A stretch of DNA of 64,000 nt. It comes from Lampris incognitus (Eukaryota > Chordata > Actinopteri > Lampriformes > Lampridae). Numbering within the stretch: position 1 is the first letter of the stretch; every line of letters starts with the position of its first letter. Positions 1 through 12,084 of the stretch are shown here, piece by piece. Location of the stretch: the NCBI RefSeq assembly GCF_029633865.1, contig NC_079223.1, forward strand, positions 4,307,021 through 4,371,020, in the 5' to 3' direction. Position numbers and translations under genes: made by a program. A model generated the notes under the pieces. That model saw nothing but the letters and a program-made list of their open reading frames with translations, was not told the DNA's origin and did not search any database.

Positions 1-1283
1 TTATGTCTCTTATCATGTCTCTTATTATGTCTGTTATTATGTCTCTTATTATGTCTCTTATCATGTCTCTTATCATGTCTCTTATCATGTCTCTTATCAT
101 GTCTCTTATTATGTCTCTTATCATGTCTTATTATGTCTCTTATCATGTCTGTTGTTGTGTCTCTTATTGTCTCTTATTATGTCTCTTAGCATGTCTCTTA
201 TGTCTCTTATCATGTCTGTTATTATGTCTCTTATCATGTCTCATCATGTCTGTTATTATGTCTCTTATTGTGTCTCTTACTATGTCTCTTATCATGTCTG
301 TTATTATGTCTCTTATCGTGTCTGTTATTATGTCTCCTATCATGTCTGTTTTTATGTCTCTTATGTCTCTTATCATGTTAAGATACATGATAAGAGACAT
401 AAGAGACAATAAGAGACACAATAAAAGACATAATAACAGACATGATAAGAGACATAGTAAGACATGATAAGAGACTGTCTCTTATCATGTATCTTATTAT
501 GTCTCTTATCATGTCTGTTATTATGTCTCTTATTGTGTCTCTTATTGTCTCTTATGTCTCTTATCATGTATCTTATTATGTCTCTTATCATGTCTGTTAT
601 TATGTCTGTTATTATGTCTCTTATCATATCTGTTATTATGTCTCTTATTGTGTCTCTTATGTCTCTTATCATGTCATTATGTCTCTTATGTCTGTTATCA
701 TGTCTGTTATTATTTTTGTTATTATATCTCTTATTGTGTCTCTTATCATGTCTCTTATTATGTCTCTTATCATAGCTCTTATCATGTCTGTTATTGTCTT
801 TTATTATGTCTGTTATCATGTCTCTTATTATGTCTCTTATCATGTCTCTTTTCATGTCTCTTATCATGTCTCTTATTATGTCTCTTATCATGTCTCTTAT
901 TATGTCTCTTATGTCTCTTATCTGTTATTATTTCTGTTATTGTGTCTCTTATCGTGTCTGTTATTATGTCTGTTATTATGTCTCTTATCGTGTCTCTTAT
1001 CATGTCTCTTATCATGTCTGTTATTAGGTCTGTTATCATGTCTCTTATCATGTCTCTTATTATGTCTCTTATCATGTCTCTTATTATGTCTCTTATCATG
1101 TCTGTTATCATGTCTCTTATTATGTCTCTTATTATGTCTCTTATTATGTCTCTTATTGTGTCTCTTGTCATGTCTCTTATCATGTCTGTTATTATGTCTG
1201 TTATTATGTCTCTTATTGTGTCTCTTATCGTGTCTGTTATTATGTCTGTTATTATGTCTCTTATCGTGTCTCTTATCATGTCT
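1..1283. repeat. 12-bp minisatellite with internally inverted block
   Basis: About 100 imperfect tandem copies of a 12-bp unit (atgtctcttatc and variants with gtt or tta) run from the left edge. Because 12 is divisible by 3, it leaves open frames reading MSLI repeats on plus and MIRD repeats on minus; these are not genes. Between about 379 and 476 the orientation flips, so the unit reads on the other strand, then flips back. The array lies in a dst intron and continues past the window edge. Confidence 0.95.
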
Positions 1284-2632
1284 GCTGCTGGGCTGCAGGA
1301 GGTTTAACAGAACCTGAAGCAGAAGGCTTAACTGACATGGTGGTGTGTTTCATCAAAGGAGGCGCTCACATACAGCACACATGCAGACATGCAGAGCTCT
1401 GCAGAGGTGGCCGCTGTCCTCTGATGTAATGTGCAGGACAAGTGGCCTACTTAATCACTTTCAGCCTCACAACTCATCCGTCTAGCCCCTCGTGGGTTTC
1501 TTGATAACATGCAAAAACACTCCCCACGTTGACACTTGCTACAGAGAGACGATGTCGTCCTTTACTACGTGTTTACTGTAGGATCTCGGCTGAAGTTGCT
1601 GCTCCTGTGTAGACCACCAGCCCACCTCCTGCACACCCACTAGACAGACTGCATGTTGTTTCACCAGTTAGGTTTCTCTACACTTAATGCTGGGGAGCGG
1701 TCGACTACAACCCTCGCCGGCTGCCAGTGACTCAGTCATTTCCAAGAGACGGAGCTGGCAATGCGCTGCCCCGTGTACCGGTGACCACACTATTTTTTGT
1801 TTTTCATATCCACGACAACCAGACTGCCTGCTTTCAGTAGCCAGAGACACGCAGGAGTCCGGCACATGAATGGATGCAGTGATGAAGTAAATCCCGTCAG
1901 CTTCAAGAAATAGCCACGATTACAATGAATCCCAACAAACATCTGCAAAATATATGTCAAAATCAGCACACTGAACCACACACGTCTGCTTTCTCACACA
2001 CATGTGAAGTAGCGTGTCTATCCTGGGGGATGAGTCTCGTCAGCCTCGGCGCTTTCAGCGGACTGCACAGAGGGTCTCTGGCCTGCAGCCTCTGCCCTGA
2101 CTCCACTGGCTAAGCGTCCACCTGATGGGTAGACAGACGCCTGATGGGCATCAAACACAGATAACTGACGCTGTCAGTTACGTGAGAAGCTAACACAGTC
2201 AGGCGGTCCCGGGGCAAATCAAAACAACGGCAGCGTGGTGGAAAATCAGCGTTTTCCTGGACTATGGAACCGCATCACCAATAACAGATAAACCCCCTTC
2301 CTTCCCAACCTGGAGTACAAAACAACCTTTGTTTAGATCTGGAAACTGACAGAGCTCACAGCTAGTAGAAACAGTAACAGTGCTAACAGCAGCAGCAGTA
2401 TGACTAGCAAAGCATCAAGCACAGACAGGATGAGGGGATACTGACCCATGCAGCACATGAGAGTTACCAGGTGAGCCCTGTGTTCCACCTCGCTCTTGGA
2501 CGCGTGCCACGTCCTCCTCACGAGCTCCTGGGGCGGTTTCAGCAGAGACGGAGCATGTACAGCGTGGTCCATATCGAGCACCGACATGTGGACAAGCTGC
2601 TGCAGTCACTGAGGAAGCTGCAACAGACTCCC
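1284..2632. other. dst intron, mostly unique sequence
   Basis: No recognisable exon or mobile element was found. On the minus strand an open frame at 2333-2587 ends in a leucine-rich hydrophobic stretch encoded by a CAG-like tract; it has no recognised homology and is not called as a gene. Confidence 0.5.
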
Positions 2633-2634
2633 CC

Positions 2635-2692
2635 CTGCCTGCCTGCCTGCCTGCCTGCCCACCCGCCTGCCCGCCCGCCTGCCTGCCTGCCT
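2635..2692. repeat. (CCTG)n tetranucleotide microsatellite
   Basis: Roughly fourteen cctg/cccg tetranucleotides in a row, with cacc and cgcc interruptions. Simple repeat in a dst intron. Confidence 0.9.
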
Positions 2693-3261
2693 CTGGGCCA
2701 GCCGCAACACCCACTCTCATCAAGCATCTAGGACGGGCCCTGTCAAGTTTTCCACGGTTACTCGGTAGTTTGAGTTTCCATGCTGTTTAATGTTTATCCA
2801 AGAAAACAGCTTACTCCCACAGAGGAACTACCGGCTCCTCAGAGCAGAGTCAACATCCACGGCTGCCACTTTCCGACTCAACTCTGGCGAGTTTTTCAAA
2901 GGACAATTAGTTTTGTTTTGTTATTTTGTTTTGACAAACCAGATCTTTTTGTTGTGTCGTTTTTGCCATCGTGCATTTCGGGTATGATTTAATTTTGCTA
3001 AGCAGCTTCATATGGGAGATTCTGGACACGGGACCACTGCGGGACAAAGCTTCTGGGACAACAAAACACGAGTGTCAGATATGTTTCATCAATTCCAATT
3101 CAACCCAGTTATCCAAACCACGTGTTTGGCAATGAAGACAACAGTGAGTTAATGTTGTGACCCAAAATGTCCGATATCATCAGGACATGTCCACCACACT
3201 GCTGAGCTACTTCCTGGTTCAACTTGCAGGACTAACATTAAGGATTAAGGATTGCCTTAAT

Positions 3262-3714
3262 GGGGCGTCCGGGTGGCGTGGTGGTCTACTCCTTTACCTA
3301 CCAACACGGGAATCGCTGGTTCGAATCCCTGTGTTACCTCCGGCTTGGTTGGGCGCCCCTACAGACACAATTGGCCGTGTCTGCGGGTGGGAAGCCGGAT
3401 GTGGGTATGTGTCCTGGTCGCTGCACTAGCGCCTCCTCTGGTCTGTTGGGGCGCCTGTTGGCGGGGAGGGGGAACTGGGGGGAATAGCGTGATCCTCCCC
3501 CCATGCTACGCACCCCTGGTGAAACTCCTCACTGTCAGGTGAAAAGAAGCGGCTGGTGACTCCACATGTATGGGAGGAGGCATGTGGTAGTCTGCAGCCC
3601 TCCCTGGATCGGCAGAGGGGGTGGAGCAGCGACCGAGACGGCTCGGAAGAGTGGGGTAATTGGCCAAGTACAATTGGGGAGAAAAGGGGGGGGGGAATAA
3701 AAAAGAAAAGAAAA
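3262..3714 (+). mobile_element. tRNA-derived SINE, full length (family A)
   Basis: The head reads like a tRNA gene: an A-box-like ggtggcgtggtgg and a B-box ggttcgaatcc, followed by the family body (gcgcctcctctggtc, ggtgaaactcctcactgtca, ggtaattggccaagtaca) and an A/G-rich tail. A perfect 13-bp target-site duplication, aaggattgcctta, flanks it at 3247-3259 and 3715-3727, which defines the ends. This is the best-preserved of about ten copies in the window and serves as the reference for the others. Confidence 0.92.
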
Positions 3715-3872
3715 AAGGATTGCCTTAGTGTAGTAACCATTAATAAACTACTGTTGACCATGGCCAATCTATTTTTTTTGGGGGCGGGCGGGTTTTGTGT
3801 GGGGGGGGGGTGCAGCTATTGTTATCGAAAGGTCGAGTCTGAGACTCGTGTTTGGTTGTTCTGTAAAACGTT

Positions 3873-4193
3873 GTGGTGTCCCATCTACACAACCTCTACC
3901 ATGAAGCCGGTGAGAAAGAAATCCTAATCAATATGTACGACAGCAAAACCTATAAACACAAGTGGCAGGCTGTACAAAACCACAGCATCTTTTACACAAC
4001 CGTGATTTATGAGAAATATGACATAACATTTGATGGCCGCATCCAACGTTTGATCAGCAAAGCCATTTATCATCCTGACGCCAGACGTGCTGAACCGCAG
4101 ACCAGCGTGTTGGAGCTGGACGTGTTCAGGACAAAACACCTGCAAGAGTACCGAGGACACGTCCAGACAAATACTCTGTTCATCACCATATGA
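3873..4193 (+). other. Unrecognised open frame of 106 codons between two SINEs
   Basis: An uninterrupted frame begins at a GTG; the first in-frame ATG is at 3932. It ends at TGA 4191-4193. Composition is balanced and charged (e.g. FDGRIQRLISKAIYHPDARR), with no simple repeat and no membrane segment, unlike most frames here. I do not recognise the family. It lies between a full-length SINE and a 5'-truncated SINE, so it may be a fragment of an older transposon or viral-like insertion, or chance. It lies on the strand opposite to dst. Confidence 0.3.
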
Positions 4194-4218
4194 CTGACTG
4201 TCACATACCAGTTACCAG

Positions 4219-4440
4219 ATGCCCCCACGCGCTGCGCCCCCTGGTGAAACTCCTCACTGTCAGGGGAAAAGAAGCAGCTGGTGACTCCACATGTATCTGA
4301 GGAGGCCTGTGGTAGTCTGCAGCCCTCCCCGGATCGGCAGAGCGGGTGGGGCACAGACCGGGACGGCTCGGAAGAGTGGGGTAATTGGCCGAGTACAATG
4401 GGGGAGAAAAAAAGGGGGGGGGGCAACAAAAAAAGAAAAG
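4219..4440 (+). mobile_element. 5'-truncated SINE (family A)
   Basis: Contains only the 3' half of the family: ggtgaaactcctcactgtca, the bcatgtggtagtctgcag-like segment and the gtaattggccgagtacaat end, with a G/A-rich tail. The tRNA head is missing and no convincing target duplication is seen. Confidence 0.85.
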
Positions 4441-5584
4441 GTTTCACAGTTCTGAAATGCAACACCACCAACGGACCAAGCTTCTGCAGAGCAGGTGACC
4501 GTGAGAACACAGCGAGTCAATACTTCACCAAACACGTTGAATCCATCCTGTGCGACTTCAAACGCACCTAACTTGACTTTTACACCTTCGGTGCAAGTCA
4601 CTACTTCCATCATACAACATCCTCACACCGCTTCACCGCTGCTGCATGAAAAAAGTATTTACCAGTCCCTTATTCCTGACTCCAAAGGTTCTGACATTGT
4701 CAGCTACATGAGAAAGACAATCTGAGCACAATGGGAGCACCTCGTGTGCCCCACCCCTTCGCGCTCCACAGATTAGTTCATCTGGTTCAGCTAAAAATAG
4801 ACTGTAAAAAAGACGGCGGAGGACTGAAAACTGGGCTGGACTGAGGATTTTTCGACCCAAGGCGGACACTTCTGTAAGAAGGCTTTACAAACAGTCAGAC
4901 CGGGGCAACAGAGCGGGTATTCCACAAGCTGCCACTTAAAACCCTTTACGAGGGCAGTGACACAGTCTCTCTGTGTCCATGAGCGGTGATGTAGTGCTAG
5001 TTTTCCCAGCGGCAGCAGGGCTGCTGTGTCATTCTCTTGTTGTTTTTTCCCATCTGCCCCGATGACTCAGTCGCCCTCTCCACAGCTGACTCACAGAGCA
5101 GCCTTAAGATGCCATGCAGGAGACGCCCCTTCCGCTTCACGAGGGCCAAGGCTGTGCCCTGCATAATGCATGGCCCTTCCCTTAGGAACTCATCAGTCCA
5201 GGCTGGCTGACAGTCTTCCTGGAAGCTGTGTGGGGCGAAGCATGACACGAGCTGCCGAGCCTGCATCACCTGCACCACCTGAGCTACTGCACATGCCCAG
5301 CCACAGACTGGCGCCAGTCTACCGACGCAAAGATGACACTTATTTATCTTTACTCATCTCAGATCCACGCCAGCCAAGATCAGACGGAGTGAAAAACACA
5401 TGTCCATGGTCTAAACGTGTGTAACCTCCACCAACTTGTAAAATTGACAATAAAGCTGTATTAGACACACTGAAAATGTGATATTCACTCTGCTAAAAAA
5501 TGTAGATGACTTAAATAGTCTGGTGCCCTCTTGAGGAGTTTGTAAGAATTGACAATACATCACCCAAATTTGATTTTATTCCAA
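4441..5584. other. dst intron, no recognisable gene
   Basis: Open frames are short and without recognised similarity. A short frame continuing from the SINE tail to 4571 (motif KHVESILCDFKRT) is unassigned. Nothing else can be supported. Confidence 0.45.
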
Positions 5585-5692
5585 GACCTGTCCAGGATGT
5601 CTCCCAGCCTGCCACCCAGTGACTGCTGGGATAGGCTCCAGCATCCCCGCCACCCCGAGAGCAGGATAAGCGGTTTGGATAATGGATGGATG
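5585..5692 (+). mobile_element. 3' fragment of V-SINE-like element
   Basis: Contains the conserved 3' end seen in fuller copies elsewhere in the window: cagtgactgctgggatagg, ctccagcatccccgc, gcaggataagcggtttgga and atggatggatgg. The tRNA-like head is absent. Confidence 0.85.
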
Positions 5693-5910
5693 GACATGGA
5701 CTAATATCGTGCCAGTAAGTGTTAAGTACAAACCCAACATGGTTGATTTGTTCATCTGTTTGTAAGTCATGTTCGATTTTACAGTCATAAACATTAAAAC
5801 GGTCGTAATTTTTGGAAGCTTAAACAAAATATCTTTAACAGCTCATCGGGGATAACAGATGATTGGCTGATATCTATGACGCTGCACAGGCTGGTTGGGT
5901 TTATTTTTTG

Positions 5911-6236
5911 ATTTTGATATACTCTATTGATCCCTGTTGGCAAATTCCTCTCTGCATTTAACCCATCCCAGCTGTGTAGCTAGGGGCAGTGGGCAGCCGC
6001 CGTGCAGCACCCGAGGGACCAACTCCAGTTGGTCTTGCCCTGCCTCGGTCAGGGGCACAGACAGGAGTACTGACCCTAACATGTATGTCCACCGCAGACA
6101 CGGGGAGAACATGCAAACTCCAAACAGAAGACGACTCAAGACGACCCCGAAGGTTGGACAACCCCGGGGTTCGAACCCAGGACCTTCTTTCTGTGAGGCA
6201 ACAGCAGTAGCCACTGCACCACCGTGCTGCAAATCT
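5911..6236 (-). mobile_element. tRNA-derived SINE (family C), single-unit copy
   Basis: On the minus strand the copy starts with a V-SINE-type head (gcagcacggtggtgcagtgg, B-box gggttcgaacc) and continues through gagtttgcatgttctcc. It then switches to a distinct tail ending near ggatcaatagagt. It carries only one copy of the caggagtactgaccctaaca segment. That makes it a useful unexpanded reference for the VNTR copy at 31.1-33.1 kb. Confidence 0.88.
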
Positions 6237-6267
6237 GTGCCAGCAAACAAATTACATACAATACTAT

Positions 6268-6412
6268 TTTTTCTCCCTGTTAAAGGTTTTTTAGGGAGTC
6301 GTTCCTTATCCGATGCGAGGGTCTAAGGACAGGATGTTGTGTTGCTGTAAAGCCTGCTGAGGCAAATGTAAGTTGTGATACTGGACTATACAAATAAAAG
6401 TGACTTGACTAC
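6268..6412 (+). mobile_element. Retroelement 3' end with tgacttgac tail
   Basis: A conserved fish retroelement tail: ccctgttaaaggtttttta, gagggtctaaggacaggatg, ttgtgttgctgtaaagcc and actatacaaataaaa followed by tgacttgac. A second copy lies at 36440-36610. The autonomous family cannot be assigned from the tail alone. Confidence 0.75.
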
Positions 6413-7292
6413 ATTTGGTGATACAACTCTTGGACTTTCACACCTGTTGACCATTTAACGTCCAGTGTGATCCTCTTTCCCTTGCTTGCTTTGGCACGGC
6501 ACACCGACTGCGAATTAAGGCGGACATGAGCGGAGTGGTGAGCATATTTGCTGCATGAGACTGTTAAATGTTACTGTCAGTGGCAGCCTTCATTTTATAA
6601 TTACTGTAAAGTTGGGACGACTGGTATCTTTTACATATACCTGATTGCTGTTTGACTATCAATACACAATTCCCCTCCACCCTTGAAAAGAAAGGTGGCG
6701 TAGGCTAAATACATGATGGCCTTAGTAATCTCCACTTGCATTATAATTGCCATGCAAAACCAGGAGCCTGGCACTCAACTGCAAGAAGCTGACAAACACA
6801 TTATGTCCGAATCATTAAACAGGCCATTATCACGAGGAAACACGGAACAAGTACCAAAACAAATAGCATAAATCCACAGCAAAAATAATAACAGTAATGC
6901 TGGTTATTCCTATTATTTTAACAGTTTAGCAGAGAACTGTTTGCATGAAAAGTCTTGACAAAGATTAGTGGCAAAAAGAAACTCCTGATGATTTCACTAA
7001 GAATCAAGTCCTGCAGGCGCACCAACAACTACGACTGAGACCAACGCTTTCTCGATGCCAAGACGGTGAGCAAAGTCTTTTGGCTTATGGACAGATTTCC
7101 TGCCCTTGATAGTGCTACAATGACTGACTAGTGCTGATCTGGGGAATAATCTGTGCTCCAACAAACACTATATGACTTCAAAATGTCTCCTACTGTGGAC
7201 TGATGGAGCAACTCCGGATCATGTCTTGACGACATGACAGTGAGGGACTTCAATCTGCTGAAGGTTCACATAAACCTCCCGACTAAAGACCT

Positions 7293-7293
<1 letters not shown>
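6413..7293. other. dst intron, no recognisable element
   Basis: AT-rich sequence without splice-flanked open frames or repeats I can identify. Confidence 0.45.

Positions 7294-7359
<66 letters not shown>
7294..7359. repeat. (CA)n microsatellite
   Basis: About 33 uninterrupted CA dinucleotides, likely polymorphic. Confidence 0.97.
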
Positions 7360-7362
<3 letters not shown>

Positions 7363-7400
7363 TGGTTTGACGTTAGCTCATGTTAAGCTCCTACTGTAGG

Positions 7401-7843
7401 GGTGTCCGGGTGGCGCGGTGGTCAATTCCGTTGCCTACCAACAAGTGGCTCACCTGATCGAGTCCCTGTGTTACCTCTGGCTTGATCGGGCGTCCTTACA
7501 GACACAATTGGCCATGTCTGCAGGTGGGAAGCCGGATGTGGGTCTGTGTCCTGGTCACTGCACTAGCGCCTCCTCTAGTCGGTTGGGACGTCTGTTCAGG
7601 GGGGGGGGGACTGGGGGAATAGCGTGATCCTCCCACGTGCTACGTCCCCCTGGTGAAACTCCTCACTGTCAGGTGAAAAGAAGCGGCTGGTGACTCCACA
7701 TGTATGGGAGGAGGCATGTGGTAGTCTGCAGCCCTCCCCGGATCGGCACAGGGGATGGAGCAGTGACCGGAACGGCTCAAAAGAGTGGGGTAATTGGCCA
7801 AGTACAATTGGGGAGAAAATTTAAAACAAATTAAAGTAAGAAG
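7401..7843 (+). mobile_element. tRNA-derived SINE (family A), full length
   Basis: Carries the head gtgtccgggtggcgcggtgg, the family body and the ggggagaaaa 3' end. A 10-bp target duplication, ctactgtagg, is present at 7391-7400 and 7844-7853. The B-box is degraded (gatcgagtccc). Confidence 0.9.
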
Positions 7844-8364
7844 CTACTGTAGGCCAACTGCTTGAGACAAACGGAACTACCAGACTTCTTTTCCTCAGTC
7901 AGTGTAACAAACACTATAAGAGGTAAATAACAACGACGCAGCTTCATTTCATCTTTTATACTGAACATATGAGCCAACTTGCATGTTGTTGCAGAGACAC
8001 TACGAGGTAGGCCATTATGTTCACTGTTATGTAAATAAAGCACTTCAGCGCCGCATCGTTTGCATCGAAGATTTAAGCATTTTTTGAGCCTGGTGTTTTG
8101 CTCGTGTGCTGCTGTCGACTGCCACAGCCGGTCAAACGTCCAGCACAGTTTTGAAGTGCACAGCCATAGAGCTTCTGGGACGTTTATTTGCAGATCTCGG
8201 TGTAGCACATGTGCATGGTTATAAATAGCCACGACCCTAAACCATGCTGTCCCTGCAACTGAAGGGCACATATTATCCACGCCTCTTCCTTCATTTCCTA
8301 CATTTCTTTACGTCGCTAGAACAAATTCATGGATCAGCTTTGAGCAAAAAGGTAATGCCCATAT

Positions 8365-9165
8365 GGTGGAGTTAAATATGTTTTCATATACAAAAATGAC
8401 ATCAGCAATGTTACTCAGTCTGCATACTTCCACCTACGCAATATTAATCGTCTTCGCCCGTCACTTACACCTAACAGCACCACCATACTCATTCACACCC
8501 TGGTTACATCCTGTATTGACTACTGTAATTCTGTCCTCTTTGGTCTTCCCCTCAAGTGTCTTCATAAACTTCAGCTGGTCCAGAATTCAGCTGCCGGTAT
8601 CAGTACCAGAACTCCTTCCATACATCACATCACTCCTGTTCTTCAGCAGCTCCACTGGCTCCCTGTTAAATACCGCACTGACTTCAAGATCCTGCTCCTC
8701 ACCTGTAAGGCCTTAATAACCTAGCTCCTTCATGTCTGTCCAAACTCCTTCATATCCACACACCCTTCCACACTCTCACATCCTCTTCTGCTCTCCAACT
8801 CACTACACCATCGCCCCGCTGGACTACCACGGGGTCTAGAGCCTTCAGTCATTCTGCCCCCCGCCTATGGACCTCTCTCCCATAAGACATTCACAACACT
8901 GACTCTCTTTCAACCTTCACATCCCATCTCAAAACGCACCTTTTCAGACCGGCATATTCAGTCTGATCCACACTTCACTGAGTTTTGTGCACATGATGAT
9001 TTTATACTTATCTGTTGTGTTAACTTTTTATTGTCTACCCTGCTGTGTTTTGATATGATGCTGTCTGACACAGTGCTGCTGGTTTCTAACTGTGTTCTGT
9101 AAGGTGTCCTTGAGTGCTCTGAAAGGCAGCCATAAATAAAATGTATTATTATTATTACTATTATT
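8365..9165 (+). mobile_element. L2-clade LINE, 3' end with degenerate reverse transcriptase C-terminus
   Basis: Across several frames the plus strand reads hallmarks of fish L2 (Maui-like) ORF2 ends: [51 protein letters not shown] and later SHLKTHLF-like residues. Frameshifts and stops break the frame. The 3' end is ataaataaaatg followed by a TTA trinucleotide tail, typical of the clade. It is a 5'-truncated, dead copy. Confidence 0.85.
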
Positions 9166-10929
9166 TAAAAACTGTTTGGAATCTGTCTTTGTATGCAGTA
9201 ATGACCTATATACAGTAAAAAAAAAAGTACTGAAATCTAGAGGTTATGCTGGTTGTGCCTCAGAGTGAAGTGCAGTGGGCTGCGCCCAACAACACGCACC
9301 ATCAGGCAGTTGACAAACCAGCCAGCGGCATGGCCATCTACAGCCCTGGACATCCGTACTGCGCTGACTGCTGCGACCACCCATTCGCAGGCTGACGTGA
9401 AGAGAACGTGTGAATGCCAGGCGGTGCATTCCCCTGCACACGTGCTCTACGCCCATGTCTCCCACTGCAAGCCAGTGACCACGTTTGGGGTCCAGCTACA
9501 TCGGTTTGCCGAAAAATATCCTCGCACTCGAAGCAGAGCGCAGTCAAAAAAGTGCCGCAGAGCAGAGCCCCGTCTGTGTAATCCTCTTGACCCCACAAGG
9601 GATGGGAATCAAAACAAATCTAAAGAGCGGACTGAATAAACACTCGACCCTCCAGCCTATCACACGGACAAGCTGAACATTCTTGCGGAGCAGCGCTCGC
9701 TCACATCTCCCGGCCTTTGTATCACAACCAGCTCTGCAGGCGAAGGCCTTGCACTATAGTTCTGTGATCATTTCAAGCCGGCGTTTTGGAACAGTTCATG
9801 CCATGGCATTCTCGTTTTCAGAGATGTTAGTATCGGACCCCCTTATTAAGCATTTGGAATTAACTTTATCGATAGCCTTGCAATATTATCAAAATATACT
9901 TTAAGCAGCATAGAAAATTGTAAAAAAATTAAACGCTTTTTTTTTTTTTTTGCAAAAATCTGGTTCATTGCAACACAATGCAGCCTCTTCTTCTTCTACT
10001 GCAAAAGATAGACTTGACGTTTTTGAGGTATAAATGACACATTTGCAGAGATATTTGAAACCACAGGAGAAATGAATCAGCACAAAATGGCAACCATATG
10101 CCACCGTCTCTTAATAGGCGTGCTGTCAACACGAGGGAACTGGGATAGTGGTGAACAATAAGGCAATTTTAGAGACAGCAGGGGGGAGACGGTGGAGGGT
10201 ACATTTCTGTCATTCCTTGATAGTGAGAATATTTCAGTCAGTCTTGTTCTCAGGGCAGGGCAGCCACCGAGACAAGTGCCTGGAACAGTCATCGAAACAG
10301 GTTGCCAAGCCCTCTGACAAGCTGCCTTTCCTGTCTGCCTGCACTTCTTGCTCCCGGAGTTAGTGCAGACCCTGTGTAATGTACTACGGGGAAATAAGTC
10401 TGCAAGGTCTCCGCATATCTACACAGATCCCGTCCACAGCCTCTTTCCTGCTGAATGCTCGTGATTCGAGGTAGGTGGTGTGCAGAGGAGATACGCACTC
10501 AATTGTCAACATTGTCCCCCTGCCAAGAATAGTTCCCTCCGCTTTAAGCTAAACTGCAGAGTCACATTAGGCAGCCGGTCATTACTAAGCCAAGGACATA
10601 CAGGGAAGTGAAAGAATTATGTAATTGCTTTAAGGGCTGATACATTACAGACATCCGACAGCATTTTACATCATGCAGAGAAATGACGTGTTATCTTTAT
10701 TAATAGCATCCAAGATGCTGATACACGCACCTATGAGTTTCAGTTTTTTTAATAGGAAGTTATGTTAACGGGTCCTCGCTGACATGTCCCTCATATGAGG
10801 AGGTTTTAAATGAAAAGCCGAAGGTGAATCTAGCAAAGTGCCTCTACGCATGAGCTAACACCATAGAGCCACCCAGGAAAGTCAAGGACAGGACAGGAAG
10901 CAGCATTAATGACAGCTAATGGACAGCAG
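9166..10929. other. dst intron, no recognisable gene
   Basis: Several frames of 60-130 codons exist on both strands but show neither homology nor exon-like boundaries. Poly-T at 9940-9952 is the only simple repeat. Confidence 0.45.
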
Positions 10930-10970
10930 GAACACACACGCACACACACGCGCGCGCACACACACACACG
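10930..10970. repeat. (CA)n/(CG)n microsatellite
   Basis: Short mixed purine-pyrimidine dinucleotide run, cacacacgcacac then cgcgcgcg then cacaca, with Z-DNA-type alternation. Confidence 0.85.
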
Positions 10971-11223
10971 TTAGAGTATGTCTATGGCAGCACGGGGCAG
11001 TCACAACTCTTAACTTAACACTCACTCAGCTGAATTCAGCACATCCTTGTCAGGGTTGCCAGCTGGATAAGGACGATCATCTGGCCTGAAAGCAATATCT
11101 ATATTTCTAGTGGGTTAAAAAAAAACCTTCACCGACAAGTATGCAGACTAACGAACCGCCAATTTTAGTTCCTCCAATGTGTAACGGAGTTTAAAAAATG
11201 CTCTTAATTTCCAATTAGTAATG

Positions 11224-11345
11224 TAACCAGTTATGTTCTTGCCTGGTGCGGGATTCGATACGAGGTGTACTGCACCACAGGGCGGCATCACTAACCGCTC
11301 GGCTAAAGGGTCAGACCCGTTTGCTAGGGGCTAACGTGTGTTTTT
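11224..11345 (-). repeat. tRNA-like/hairpin repeat, copy 1 (inverted)
   Basis: On the minus strand it reads gcccctagcaaacgggtctg, then tagccgagcggttagtgatg (A-box-like), then ctcgtatcgaatcccgcac (B-box-like), then ggttacatt. It matches the direct copies at 13333 and 13560 in opposite orientation. It looks like a tRNA-derived or primer-binding-site-bearing repeat and not a functional tRNA gene, since no complete cloverleaf is evident. Confidence 0.7.
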
Positions 11346-11709
11346 ACTAATTTACAGTATTTTTGAATTTATTTATCATTTAATAATTGCGTTAAGTGTT
11401 TGTGAATGTTATCTTACTGAGTTATTGTTTTAATTTACCGTAGTGGTTATGGGGATACACAATTCCCCTTATTGAGCTGGTAGGAACATTAGTTTTACAG
11501 CTGCTGTTTCCTCGGTTCGGGTTTACAGTGACACACTTCCGCTGCGCGGGTTTAGGTTGTTGTTGTAATGGTGGAAGGAATAAATGGTGCTCGTTGTGTA
11601 GCCGAAAGAGAAAATTGTCACGACTCCTGCTTGAGCTCCTCTACATTACTGTTATTAATCTTCCATGCGGAAAGGGCGTTACTGCGCGTCAGTCCTTCTG
11701 TGCCTCCTG

Positions 11710-12084
11710 CGCTTCCGTAGCTTCCGCCTCCCCCTCGCAGCGCCTTCCGTAGCTTCCGTAGCTTCCGCCTCCCCCTCGCAACGCCTTCCGTAGCTTCCGC
11801 CTTCCCCTCGCAGCGCCTTCCGTAGCTTCCGCCTTCCCCTCGCAGCGCCTTCCGTAGCTTCCGCCTTCCCCTCGCAGCGCCTTCCGTAGCTTCCGCCTCC
11901 CCCTCGCAACGCCTTCCGTAGCTTCCGCCTTCCCCTCGCAGCGCCTTCCGTAGCTTCCGCCTTCCCCTCGCAGCGCCTTCAGTAGCTTCCGTAACTTCCG
12001 CCTTCCCCTCGCAGCGCCTTCCGTAGCTTCCGTAACTTCCGCCTTCCCCAGCTTCCGTAGCTTCCGCCTTCCCCTCGCAGCGCC
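11710..12084. repeat. 32-bp minisatellite
   Basis: About 12 copies of a 32-bp unit (cttccgtagcttccgcc plus ttcccctcgcagcgc), some with an extra 9-bp cttccgtag insertion. Because 32 is not divisible by 3, the array gives overlapping open frames rich in GGSYGRRCEGKAE; these are artefacts. The unit is GC-rich and CpG-containing. Confidence 0.95.

Noticed and set aside
1..1317. MSLI/MIRD-repeat frames as coding
   Set aside because: Products of a 12-bp satellite, open on both strands.
2333..2587. 84-codon minus frame with a hydrophobic C-terminus as a small membrane protein or dst exon
   Set aside because: The hydrophobic stretch comes from a CAG-like tract, and I know of no dystonin or other segment like it. 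A possible donor after GCTCACCTG exists but no partner exon.
3262..3340. Functional tRNA genes at SINE heads and in the 13.3-13.7 kb modules
   Set aside because: A- and B-box motifs exist, but acceptor stems and anticodon arms do not pair as in tRNA, and they recur as dispersed repeats.
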